A stretch of 64,000 bases of DNA, taken from contig NZ_CP027707.1 in assembly GCF_003850345.1 (NCBI RefSeq), positions 3,286,001 through 3,350,000 on the forward strand, in the 5' to 3' direction. Of this stretch, positions 57,488 through 64,000 are shown piece by piece (position 1 is the first letter of the stretch; the number at the start of each line of letters is the position of its first letter). Made by a program: the position numbers and the translations under genes. The notes under the pieces are model-generated. The model saw nothing but the letters and a program-made list of their open reading frames with translations, had not been told where the DNA came from and did no database searches. Source of the stretch: Pseudomonas chlororaphis subsp. piscium (lineage in GTDB: Bacteria; Pseudomonadota; Gammaproteobacteria; Pseudomonadales; Pseudomonadaceae).

Positions 57488-59737
57488 TTAGCTGAAGGTG
57501 TATCGGCTCAATGGCAGGCTACGGATGCGCTGGCCGGTCAGCCGCGCCACCGCGTTGGCCACCGCCGGCGCCACTGCGGGGAGCGGTGGCTCGCCGATGC
57601 CGCCCATCTTTTCGCCACTCTCGACTATCCGCACATGCACCCGCGCCATGCGTGAAAGGGGCAGGATCGGGTACAGGTCGTAGTTGCGCGCCCGTGGCTT
57701 GCCGTCCACGTAGACAGCTTCCTCCAGCAATGTCTGGGACAACCCCAGGGCCACGGCGCCATTGACCTGGGCCTCGACTATCGCCGGGTTGACGATGCTG
57801 CCCGGGTCGATGGCCTGCCAGATGTCATGGACCTTGACCTGGCCGCTCTCGATCGACACCTCGGCGATCACCGCTGTGTGCGAGCCGAACGGCGAGGCCA
57901 TGGCCACGCCGCGGGCGCGTCGGCTGCCGTCCTCGGCGGTGAACGGGCCACGCTTCCAGCCGCCGGACAGTTCGCCCACCGCCTGTAGCAACGTGGTCAG
58001 GCGCGGGTTGTCACGCAGCAGGTGCTGGCGTAGCTCATAGGGGTCGCGGCCACCTTTGTCAGCCAGTTCGTCGAGGAAGGCTTCGTAAAAGAAGTCGTTG
58101 AGCGAATTGCCCACCGAGCGCCAGTAGCCGAGCATGGCCGGACCCTTGACGTAGATCTGCGCGATGCGTTTGTTGGCAATGGCGTAGGACTTGCCCGACA
58201 GACCCTCGACGGCCGTAGGGTCGATTTTTTCGCCCTGCTTGCCGGCGATGGCTTCGGTGGGGCCTTCAGTGGCGCTCACCGCCTCGATCGCCACCGGCAG
58301 GCCTTCGGCGTCCAGCGCGGCACGGAACTTGACCACGGCGACCGGGCGCAGCACATCGCGCACGAACTCTTCCTCACGGCTCCAGATCAGCTTGACCGGA
58401 CGGCCGACGGCCTTGGCCAGGGCGATGGCCTGTGGGTAGGGATTGCCCGAGTCATAGAGGAAATGCCGGCCGAAAAAACCGCCCAGCAGCGGCGAGTGCA
58501 GGGTGATCTGCGTGGAGGTAAGGCCGGTGCGCCTGGCGATGTCGTCGCGGAACATGTCCGGCGCCTGGTTGGGCAGCCAGACCTCGAGCGAGCCGTCGGG
58601 GTTGAAGCGCGCCAGGGCCGAAGGCGGCTCCAGCTGGGCGTGGTTGAGGTACTGGTTGTGGTAGGTGGCCTCGACCCTGGTCTTGGCGCTGGCCAGGGCG
58701 GCGGCCACATCGCCTTCGTTCTCGTCGTCGCGGGCCGGGCCTTGCTGGGTGGCGAGAAAGTCGCGGAAGCCATCGCTGGAAAAATCGGCGGGCATCGTCC
58801 GCACCTTCGAATCGGCGGACGCTTCCAGCCAGTCAACCTGGAGGGCTTCTACCGCACGCTTGGCGTGCCACCAGCGTTCGGCAACCACCGCCACAGCGCC
58901 GGGCAAGGTGTGAACGGAGTGCACGCCTTTCATGGTCTTGACCTGCGCTTCGTTGCGCAGGCTGCCCACAGTCATGCCCAGGCGCGGCGCGTGCTGCACG
59001 GCGGCGTGGAGCATGCCGTCGACCTTCAGGTCGATGCTGTACAGCGCCTTGCCGGTGGATTTCTCGTAGGCATCGACGCGCCGCACCGGCTTGCCGATCC
59101 AGCGGAACTGGCTCGGGTCGCGCAGGGTGATGCTGGTTGGGTCGGGCACCGGCATGTCCAGGGCGCGACCGGCCAACTCACCGTAGCCCAGCGAACGACC
59201 GGAAGCGGCATGCAGCACCCGGCCAGGCTCGGTGGACAGCTCGGCCACCGGGACGCCCAGTTGTTCGGCGCCGGCCTGCAGCAGCATGGCGCGGGCGAGG
59301 GCGCCCAGGCGGCGCATGGTCGGATAGCTCATGCGTACCGACATGCTGCCGCCGGTGATGCGCAGACCGTTCTCCATCACCACATAGGCTTCGCCGGGCG
59401 GCGCGCTCTCGACCACGAAGGTGGCGGGATCGGCATCCAGCTCTTCACCGACGATCTGGGCCATGGCGGTGTGGGTGCCTTGTCCGCCTTCCATGAAGGG
59501 GCTGAGCAGGCGCACGTTGCCGTCCGGGCGAATCTCGAGAAACGCCGGGACCTGGGTCCCGCGTTCTGCGGCAGTCGCCGTGGTGGCCAGGGCCCTGGCC
59601 GAGCCGAGCGGCAGGCCGAAGCCGAGCACCAGCGCACCCACGGCGGTACCGGTCAGAAAGCGCCGGCGAGACAGGTTGACCGGCTCGTCCAGCGCCAGGC
59701 TCAGAAGTTCATTAGCGGAGTCGATGGGCTTGTTCAT
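57488..59737 (-). CDS. Molybdopterin-binding subunit of xanthine oxidase-family dehydrogenase (IorB-like)
   Basis: A 749-residue protein of the isoquinoline 1-oxidoreductase beta-subunit type. It has a twin-arginine signal, SRRRFLTG near residue 23, followed by a hydrophobic stretch, so the folded enzyme is probably exported by Tat. LLSPFMEGGQGTHTAMAQIVGEELDADPA near residue 75 and LLGGFFGRHFLYDSGNPYPQAIALAKAVGRPVKLIWSREEEFVRDVLRP contain molybdopterin-contact residues. It has a 1-base overlap with the Fe-S subunit gene upstream. The substrate may be an aldehyde or N-heterocycle. Confidence 0.92.
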   Translation of the reverse strand: MNKPIDSANELLSLALDEPVNLSRRRFLTGTAVGALVLGFGLPLGSARALATTATAAERGTQVPAFLEIRPDGNVRLLSPFMEGGQGTHTAMAQIVGEELDADPATFVVESAPPGEAYVVMENGLRITGGSMSVRMSYPTMRRLGALARAMLLQAGAEQLGVPVAELSTEPGRVLHAASGRSLGYGELAGRALDMPVPDPTSITLRDPSQFRWIGKPVRRVDAYEKSTGKALYSIDLKVDGMLHAAVQHAPRLGMTVGSLRNEAQVKTMKGVHSVHTLPGAVAVVAERWWHAKRAVEALQVDWLEASADSKVRTMPADFSSDGFRDFLATQQGPARDDENEGDVAAALASAKTRVEATYHNQYLNHAQLEPPSALARFNPDGSLEVWLPNQAPDMFRDDIARRTGLTSTQITLHSPLLGGFFGRHFLYDSGNPYPQAIALAKAVGRPVKLIWSREEEFVRDVLRPVAVVKFRAALDAEGLPVAIEAVSATEGPTEAIAGKQGEKIDPTAVEGLSGKSYAIANKRIAQIYVKGPAMLGYWRSVGNSLNDFFYEAFLDELADKGGRDPYELRQHLLRDNPRLTTLLQAVGELSGGWKRGPFTAEDGSRRARGVAMASPFGSHTAVIAEVSIESGQVKVHDIWQAIDPGSIVNPAIVEAQVNGAVALGLSQTLLEEAVYVDGKPRARNYDLYPILPLSRMARVHVRIVESGEKMGGIGEPPLPAVAPAVANAVARLTGQRIRSLPLSRYTFS

Positions 59738-60204
59738 CAGGCGCTTTCCTTCTTGGCGGGCTGTGCGGCAAGGTCATGCACCGCAGTGCGGATGGCGTTG
59801 TAGGTGCCGCAGCGGCACAGGTTGACCATCGCCGCCTCGATCTGCGCATCACTGGGCGCGGCGGTGTGCTTGAGCAGCGCGGTGGCCGCCATGACCTGGC
59901 CGGACTGGCAGTAGCCACACTGGGCCACCTGATGTTCGACCCAGGCGGCCACCACGCGCTTGCCCACTTCGTCCGTTTCGATCGCCTCGATGGTGGTGAC
60001 CTCGCGGCCGACCACCCCAGCCACCGGGGTGACGCAGGCGCGCACCACGTTGCCATCCACCAGCACGGAACAAGCGCCGCACTGGGCCAGGCCGCAGCCG
60101 TACTTGGTGCCGGTCAGGCCCAGGTCATCGCGGATCACCCACAGCAACGGCGTGTCGGCGTCGGCATCGACCTGATAGGCCTTTTGGTTGATTCGTAGTT
60201 CCAT
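59737..60204 (-). CDS. 2Fe-2S subunit of molybdenum hydroxylase (IorA-like)
   Basis: A 155-residue protein with two [2Fe-2S] clusters: the plant ferredoxin-type cysteines at 37, 42, 45 and 57, and the helical-domain cysteines at 96, 99, 130 and 132 (QCGYCQSG ... CRCGTY). It transfers electrons from the molybdenum centre to the cytochrome c. It has no export signal of its own, so it would travel with the Tat-signal-bearing partner. It is the first gene of the four-gene operon; the start ATG at 60204 has no obvious regulator nearby. Confidence 0.94.
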   Translation of the reverse strand: MELRINQKAYQVDADADTPLLWVIRDDLGLTGTKYGCGLAQCGACSVLVDGNVVRACVTPVAGVVGREVTTIEAIETDEVGKRVVAAWVEHQVAQCGYCQSGQVMAATALLKHTAAPSDAQIEAAMVNLCRCGTYNAIRTAVHDLAAQPAKKESA

Positions 60205-60702
60205 GGCTCACCTGCTGATCATCGGTTGGTGTGTCTTTGTTTTTTCTTCAGGGAGGCGCTACGAGGCGCATCCTTGGTCAAGAAACGCTGGTAAAGGGGC
60301 AGGAACGCTAATCCGTTGCCCCGTGTGCCGGGCTGGCCGCGAATACTTCGGAGTTGGCCGTAAGGCCCGGTGAGTAAACGAGAAAATACGAGGAGGTATC
60401 GAGGGGTTGTGCCAGGGGCGATGCCTGGCCGGCGCTGGCTTGGGTCATGGCGGCTGGCTCCTAGTGATCGAACTCTAGCCCAGGGGGAAAGGCTTTCCTA
60501 TCCGATACCCGGCAAGCTCAGAGGATCAGGCAAGTATTCCAGAGGATTGCGCAAAAGCGGGGGGGCTTGGGTGGCTGGAGCAACTGCACAAGGAGGAGGG
60601 GTGGGGGCGGTTACTGCTGAGGAGGAGGGCCAGGAAGGAGGGCGTCGTGATGAACCATCGGGCCGCGCAACCTGTGCGCGACCCGATGGGGTTGATCCCT
60701 GC
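60205..60702. other. Intergenic region upstream of molybdenum hydroxylase operon
   Basis: About 500 bases with no supported gene. It should contain the iorA-side promoter. A strongly G-rich, purine-biased stretch runs from about 60558 to 60643 on the plus strand, with several runs of three or more G. A hairpin at 60655-60689 follows. Confidence 0.5.
60655..60689 (-). terminator. Hairpin downstream of cystatin-like gene
   Basis: CCATCGGGCCGCGCA (60655-60669) pairs with TGCGCGACCCGATGG (60675-60689) with one mismatch and a 5-nt loop. It lies 14 bases past the stop of the minus-strand gene at 60703. No T-run follows on the minus strand, so its strength as a terminator is uncertain. Confidence 0.55.
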
Positions 60703-60972
60703 TTAGATCCGGTGGATCTGGGTGATGTGCGGCTTGCCTTTAATAGGCGCGTAGATTTCCACTACTGCTTGCCAGCTGTCCGAGGAACCAGGCACCGTTG
60801 CTTTCGACAGATAGCGATAGTTCGTGCCGTTGACGACCTGGGTCGAAACCTTTTCAGGGGTGTAGTGCACACCCACGAACCCGGCCAGGGCCTCTTTGAA
60901 TACTTCCCGATCCTTTGGAGTCAGTTCGTGATAAGGAGTCCATCCGCCAACAAAGTTTTCTTGAGCCGACAT
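60703..60972 (-). CDS. Small cystatin/stefin-like protein
   Basis: An 89-residue protein starting at the ATG at 60972, with GGAGA upstream; a farther ATG at 60987 would begin inside that site. It has the key features of type 1 cystatins: an N-terminal GG (residues 9-10), a helix (LTPKDREVFKEAL), and the first-hairpin motif QVVNG at 45-49 followed by TNYRYLSKA, closely matching the QVVAGTNY of stefins. A VVEIYAPIKGKPHITQIHRI tail gives the last strands. There is no signal peptide. I infer a cysteine-protease-inhibitor-like fold; inhibitory activity is not shown. Confidence 0.7.
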   Translation of the reverse strand: MSAQENFVGGWTPYHELTPKDREVFKEALAGFVGVHYTPEKVSTQVVNGTNYRYLSKATVPGSSDSWQAVVEIYAPIKGKPHITQIHRI

Positions 60973-61513
60973 ACGATATATCTCCATATATAAGTTCCTA
61001 CTCGTCTGGCTTTTCGGAGTCCGCCCCGTTTATTGAATGGTTTCCGGAATCCATTGTGCTGGGCGGTTTTCCCAAGCGCTGTTCATCGTGAAACAGGGCG
61101 TTTGGGAGAGCACCAGCACGTACTGCACAAGTCGCACACTGCGGGCCATCAAGTGGCGAGCGCGAATCTTTGGTCATGGAGGATTAGGTGGTCGCCGGCT
61201 TCAGATCCTTGTCCCTGATGGAAACAGCCTTCGATGAATGATGACTGCCAGGCCTCCATGTCTTGTCTGCAGCAGCTCTGCTTATGGGGGCATGCTGCTG
61301 GATGGCCTTAAGCTATCAAACATCAGTAAAAAGTCTGTGCGCATTTGGCTGTGTGAGATGTAAGGCGTTGGCTATTGGCTACGAGCGGCTAGATCGACGG
61401 CGCTTCAAGCCTGGGAGACGATCTGGTTATGGAGTTGTTTGCGTGCTGACTGGCACTCACAGGCTCTGGTGCGCGCTCACCACGCAAGTCACGCACCAGG
61501 CCCGTCTGAATAA
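60973..61513. other. Intergenic region with no supported gene
   Basis: About 540 bases between two small minus-strand genes. Short open frames on the plus strand (for example 61263-61673) have no ribosome-binding site, no recognisable motif and overlap the next gene, so I do not call them. Composition is less GC-rich than the rest of the window. Confidence 0.5.
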
Positions 61514-61783
61514 TTACCACTGGCCGCTTACGAGGCAGCCGACGATTTCCCAACCGCTGTATTCCCACCAGGAATATCGACCATCGGAGCAACTTCTGGC
61601 CAGGCTGGCCATCTGGATTTCGCCAGCTGTTCGATGGGTTCCGAAAGGCGTGTCAATAGAAGCTGTCACCTGATTGACGGCCTGGGGAGCCTTGATGGTG
61701 GTCGGATGCACGGAAGCGTTCGCGACAGCTGCGGTGAAAGCGAGTGTCGCGGATACGGCCAGAGCAGTTATGGACTTTTTCAT
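61514..61783 (-). CDS. Small exported hypothetical protein
   Basis: An 89-residue protein with a clear Sec signal peptide (KK at the start, alanine-rich core, likely cleavage after ANA at residue 23). The mature part of about 66 residues is unrecognised; it has two cysteines, one in SLARSCSDG and one in IVGCLVSG, which may form a disulfide, and a WWEYSGWE aromatic patch between them. An AAAGGA sequence precedes the ATG at 61783. It has no partner genes. A secreted or periplasmic peptide is the most one can say. Confidence 0.65.
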   Translation of the reverse strand: MKKSITALAVSATLAFTAAVANASVHPTTIKAPQAVNQVTASIDTPFGTHRTAGEIQMASLARSCSDGRYSWWEYSGWEIVGCLVSGQW

Positions 61784-62543
61784 GTTCGAATCCTTTCAGT
61801 TATCTGGTTATCTGACATGCGGCTTATACATCGGCCTGACCTGCCTTTATCAATAATCTGAACAGATCGGGCACTCGCGTAGTGTGGCGCTATGAAAGCC
61901 TACTACCATGCAGCCTCCCGCACAGTCGCTCAACGGCACTATTGACAAGTTGGTAAAAGCCTGGATTTTTTCTGTTGGGAGAGCTGCCCAAGAGTTCGAG
62001 TTTGACGAGCTGTTGTTAACGGTCTCGCTGAAAATGTCAGCTTTATCCAAGAGTTAGCGATTTTTATCGGTGTGGCGCCAATTGCTATCGTCATGGTTTT
62101 AGACGGAGGGATGCCAACGGTGTTGTTTCTGAGGACGGCATTCAAATGTGCAGCGGCAACCGACGCCACACCGTGCATGATTACGAGAATGGAGGCTTTG
62201 CCAGGCTGCAAATCTGGCCACCAGAGCCCCAGCTCTGCATATGATGATTCGCATAATGTATATTATGTTAAATAATGTGCTATGTCAGATGTGTTCATGT
62301 GCTTCGTAAGACCTTGATTCGACAAAATCGCTTTTGCCATCCTGCGCCAATCGCGATTTGAGTGGAAAGTCCCCCTCCAAGCCCCTCAAACCCTTGAGTT
62401 CGAGGCAATCGGTACACACCAACTGACTTATCACTTCGTGGTATGTGCTCGCTGCGCTTTTGGCACCAAATGGCAAGTTTCCATCGGGGTGTTCTTATAG
62501 AGTTTGAAAAGGTAATGCCAACTTAAAAGAGCTAGAGGTTTAA
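61784..62543. other. Terminus region around dif, no firm genes
   Basis: About 760 bases of noticeably lower GC than the rest of the window, containing the dif site at 62246-62273. Short frames are present: minus 61850-62050, minus 61939-62211, plus 62072-62275 (which ends inside dif), and minus 62285-62476. None has both a good ribosome-binding site and a recognisable sequence. The minus frame at 62285-62476 contains a CTDC pair and is the most gene-like of them. Confidence 0.5.
62246..62273. other. dif: dif site, chromosome dimer resolution (XerC/XerD)
   Basis: The 28-bp site consists of a XerC arm GATTCGCATAA (62246-62256), a central TGTATA (62257-62262) and a XerD arm TTATGTTAAAT (62263-62273). 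From the 4th base onward it closely follows E. coli dif (GGTGCGCATAA, TGTATA, TTATGTTAAAT), and as I recall it equals the Pseudomonas dif sequence. XerCD, activated by FtsK, recombine chromosome dimers here at division. It marks the terminus of replication. Confidence 0.95.
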
Positions 62544-62760
62544 ATGTCCTACTCATCCACGGCCCGCATCCTCGCCCTGACGTTGACAGCTGATGAATTA
62601 CGTGTTCCTCGCTGCCGCCACGGCCAAGGGGTCGATGGGCGCGAGGCGCAATGCCGTGAGCTGGCCCAGCGCCGCCACCGCTTTTTCCGCCCTGCCGAGC
62701 ACGGTCAGCCGTGTCTCGGCGGACTTCCTGTCCGGCACGCTTCTGGCCGCGGCATCCTGA
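62544..62760 (+). pseudogene. Small gene, possibly frameshifted
   Basis: A strong ribosome site, AGAGG at 62534-62538, precedes an ATG at 62544. That frame reads MSYSSTARILALTLTA with strongly GC-biased third positions, then loses coding character after about 62590. From 62593 the next frame reads MNYVFLAAATAKGS and continues with very high third-position GC to a TGA at 62758, giving 55 residues. The two pieces look like one gene of about 70 codons broken by a one-base shift near 62585-62593. Alternatively the second frame is a separate peptide without a ribosome site. No family is recognised. The beta-rich protein gene follows. Confidence 0.45.
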
Positions 62761-62796
62761 CTCACCCACACAGCAAGGCCATCATGGAGAACGCTT

Positions 62797-63153
62797 ATGA
62801 GTAGTGGAACCCCCAACCGTACCTGCACCGGTACCCTCACCACCTCGTGCCGGCTGGTGCTGGTCAGCACCCGGTACAGCCTCAGCGACGCCAACTGGAC
62901 CACCACCCCGCCGACCTCGGTGCGGGCCAAGACTCCGACCACCGTGTTCGTCGCCAACGGCCAGACGCCGGCCGGCGAGGTCACCTACCAAGCCGAGGAC
63001 GGCACCCAGTTCATCCTGCAGTTCAGCATGAACGGCACCAACTCCGCGAACATCCTCGGCGTCGGTGACAGGGTTTCGTCGTACAAGTACGAAAAGACCT
63101 TCCCCAGCACCGGCGACATCATCACCGTCGCCTACTCCCTGTTCAACATTTGA
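62797..63153 (+). CDS. Small beta-rich protein, possibly related to crystal protein ET79/aegerolysin-like folds
   Basis: A 118-residue protein starting at 62797, six bases after GGAGA. It has two cysteines near the start (TCTGTLTTSCRL) and alternating hydrophobic residues throughout. The pattern W-x3-PP-x-S/T-V (NWTTTPPTSVRA), then VFVANGQTPAGEVTYQAEDGTQFILQFSMN followed by GTNSAN resembles, by my memory of motif spacing, the small Bacillus crystal protein ET79/aegerolysin-like beta-sandwich group. No signal peptide is seen. The similarity is distant and needs a profile search. It is followed by the unknown gene at 63167. Confidence 0.6.
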   Translation: MSSGTPNRTCTGTLTTSCRLVLVSTRYSLSDANWTTTPPTSVRAKTPTTVFVANGQTPAGEVTYQAEDGTQFILQFSMNGTNSANILGVGDRVSSYKYEKTFPSTGDIITVAYSLFNI

Positions 63154-63166
63154 GAGGAAGCCCGTC

Positions 63167-63787
63167 ATGAGCTACACAATGTCCGTGGACCGGGTGATCC
63201 AGCTTGCCCGTTGCGACGATTTCCCCGAGGCGAAGATCCGCGAGATGTTCGCCCAGTACAACGCCACCGAACTGCCCCTGGAGATCCTGGCGACCCTGCC
63301 GATCCCGCTGCCGGTGAAGGTCTTTCTTGCCCTGCAGGACGAGTTCTTCAGCGAAGCGGAATTCCGCGAACTGTCGCTGGCTTTCGCCAAGCACGCGGCC
63401 AGCAGCGACCCGGCAGTGGAAAGCAACCACTTCGTAAGCAGCGTCATCAGCGCCTACGAACAGGCCCTGTTGGAGACCCGCAGCCTGGCACGTGGCGTCG
63501 CCCTCAACGCCAATACCCGGCAACAGGTTGAGGGCTACCGTGGTGCTGTCAAGGCGTTGATGGAACCCCTGACCCAGGCGCTGCGCAGTGGCAGTGGCAA
63601 CGGCGCGCCGTTACACACCGTCGCCGCCTATGAGGCGGTGTGGTTCGCCGGCTACGAGCACTACGGCATTGCCTGCCGCAACGCCGCCTCCTGCGCGGTG
63701 GCCGCGGTGCCCAAGGTGGAAGCCGACGCTGCCCTGCAATGGGTGCTGGACAATGCCGTGGCCGTGACCCAGGCCCGGGCGGCCTGA
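63167..63787 (+). CDS. Hypothetical protein of unknown family
   Basis: A 206-residue protein starting at 63167 behind GAGAGGAAG, 13 bases after the beta-rich protein gene. It appears all-helical, with no signal peptide or membrane segment. Notable segments are LPIPLPVKVFLALQDEFFSEAEFRELSLAFAKHAA near residue 45, and a C-terminal YEAVWFAGYEHYGIACRNAASCAVAAVPKVEADAALQWVLDNAV. I do not recognise the family. Its stop is one base before the start of the FabZ-like gene, so the three genes are very likely one operon. Confidence 0.8.
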   Translation: MSYTMSVDRVIQLARCDDFPEAKIREMFAQYNATELPLEILATLPIPLPVKVFLALQDEFFSEAEFRELSLAFAKHAASSDPAVESNHFVSSVISAYEQALLETRSLARGVALNANTRQQVEGYRGAVKALMEPLTQALRSGSGNGAPLHTVAAYEAVWFAGYEHYGIACRNAASCAVAAVPKVEADAALQWVLDNAVAVTQARAA

Positions 63788-63788
63788 C

Positions 63789-64000
63789 ATGGCCAGCACC
63801 AGCACCGCCCTAGACGTCGCCGCCGCGCTCGCCCGGCTGCGTCGCGGTCCACTGTTGCAAGCCACTGCGGGATCCTCCGCGGTGGTTGCCTTTCCGCCCC
63901 TGGAACAGATGCTGCCGCACCGGCCGCCGTTCCTCCTGATCGACGGCGTCCTGGCCTGGGACCCGGACGACCATGTGCTGCACGCGCAGCGCCGGGTCGA
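63789..64000 (+). CDS. FabZ-like hot-dog dehydratase (N-terminal part only)
   Basis: Seventy codons are visible before the window ends. After an N-terminal extension of about 35 residues comes LEQMLPHRPPFLLIDGVLAWDP, which contains the FabZ/FabA-type motif with the catalytic histidine in PHR. FabZ itself is shorter at the N-terminus, so this is a specialised beta-hydroxyacyl-ACP dehydratase, as found in polyketide, aryl polyene and other fatty-acid-like biosynthetic clusters. It is tightly linked to the genes at 62797 and 63167, so a lipid or polyketide product cluster probably continues to the right. Confidence 0.8.
   Translation, partial: MASTSTALDVAAALARLRRGPLLQATAGSSAVVAFPPLEQMLPHRPPFLLIDGVLAWDPDDHVLHAQRRV

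Noticed and set aside
61263..61673. Plus-strand frame of 136 aa
   Set aside because: It has no ribosome-binding site or recognisable motif and overlaps the convincing small exported protein gene on the other strand.
62072..62275. Plus-strand frame of 67 aa ending in the dif site
   Set aside because: The frame runs into dif, lacks a ribosome-binding site and has no recognisable sequence.
62285..62476. Minus-strand frame of 63 aa with a CTDC motif next to dif
   Set aside because: One cysteine pair is not enough for a zinc-binding call and the start is a TTG without a ribosome site; left as unsupported.

Overview
The window reads as a piece of a Pseudomonas chromosome, most likely the P. fluorescens group (protegens/chlororaphis type). 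It is GC-rich and has a Pseudomonas-style arn lipid A operon, an OprD-family porin, TonB receptors, paired universal stress proteins under an Anr-type box, and an exact Pseudomonas-type dif site near the right end. The species call is an inference from gene content. The dif site (62246-62273) places the right end at the replication terminus.

Layout. 1-5450 (minus): arnB-arnC-arnA-arnD-arnT(partial), the L-Ara4N lipid A modification operon, every junction a 4-nt stop/start overlap. 5451-6206: long leader/intergenic. 6207-13210: a periplasmic solute-binding protein, an acidic coiled-coil protein, a GldA/GldF/GldG-like ABC operon, a DUF985 cupin and an NTF2-like protein, closed by a clear terminator.

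13508-36508: the largest coherent block. It holds a TonB receptor; a peptide/nickel-type ABC importer whose genes are split by three oxidoreductases (DszC-like flavoprotein, DszA/NtaA-like LLM monooxygenase, aldo/keto reductase); a small P-loop kinase-like protein; a second complete peptide-type ABC importer; a second DszC/SfnB-like flavoprotein; then GNAT, MFS exporter, GNAT and an ABC exporter. A decayed C-terminus of another TonB receptor ends it. The simplest reading is an organosulfur (or similar heteroatom compound) scavenging island: outer-membrane uptake, inner-membrane import, FMNH2-dependent cleavage and export/detoxification.

36594-41705: a LysR regulator divergent from two YcaC-like isochorismatase-fold hydrolases, an OprD porin and a SphA/meta-type outer-membrane protein. 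41964-46728: a GntR/FadR regulator, a polar amino-acid ABC importer and a cytoplasmic gamma-glutamyltransferase-family enzyme. 46852-49507: PPK2 kinase and a SulP anion transporter. 49540-52773: NTF2-like protein, zinc alcohol dehydrogenase, and an O-methyltransferase divergent from a TetR regulator across a strong palindrome. 52847-54981: two divergent tandem-domain universal stress proteins with an Anr/Fnr box between them. 55013-60204 (minus): an IorAB-type molybdenum hydroxylase with a tri-heme cytochrome c and XdhC.

60703-64000: small genes around the terminus: a stefin/cystatin-like protein with a QVVNG motif, a small exported peptide, the dif site, and immediately right of dif the start of an unrecognised operon (a possibly frameshifted small gene, a small beta-rich protein, a 206-aa unknown and a FabZ-like hot-dog dehydratase cut by the window edge). 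No tRNA, rRNA, CRISPR array or complete insertion sequence was seen.
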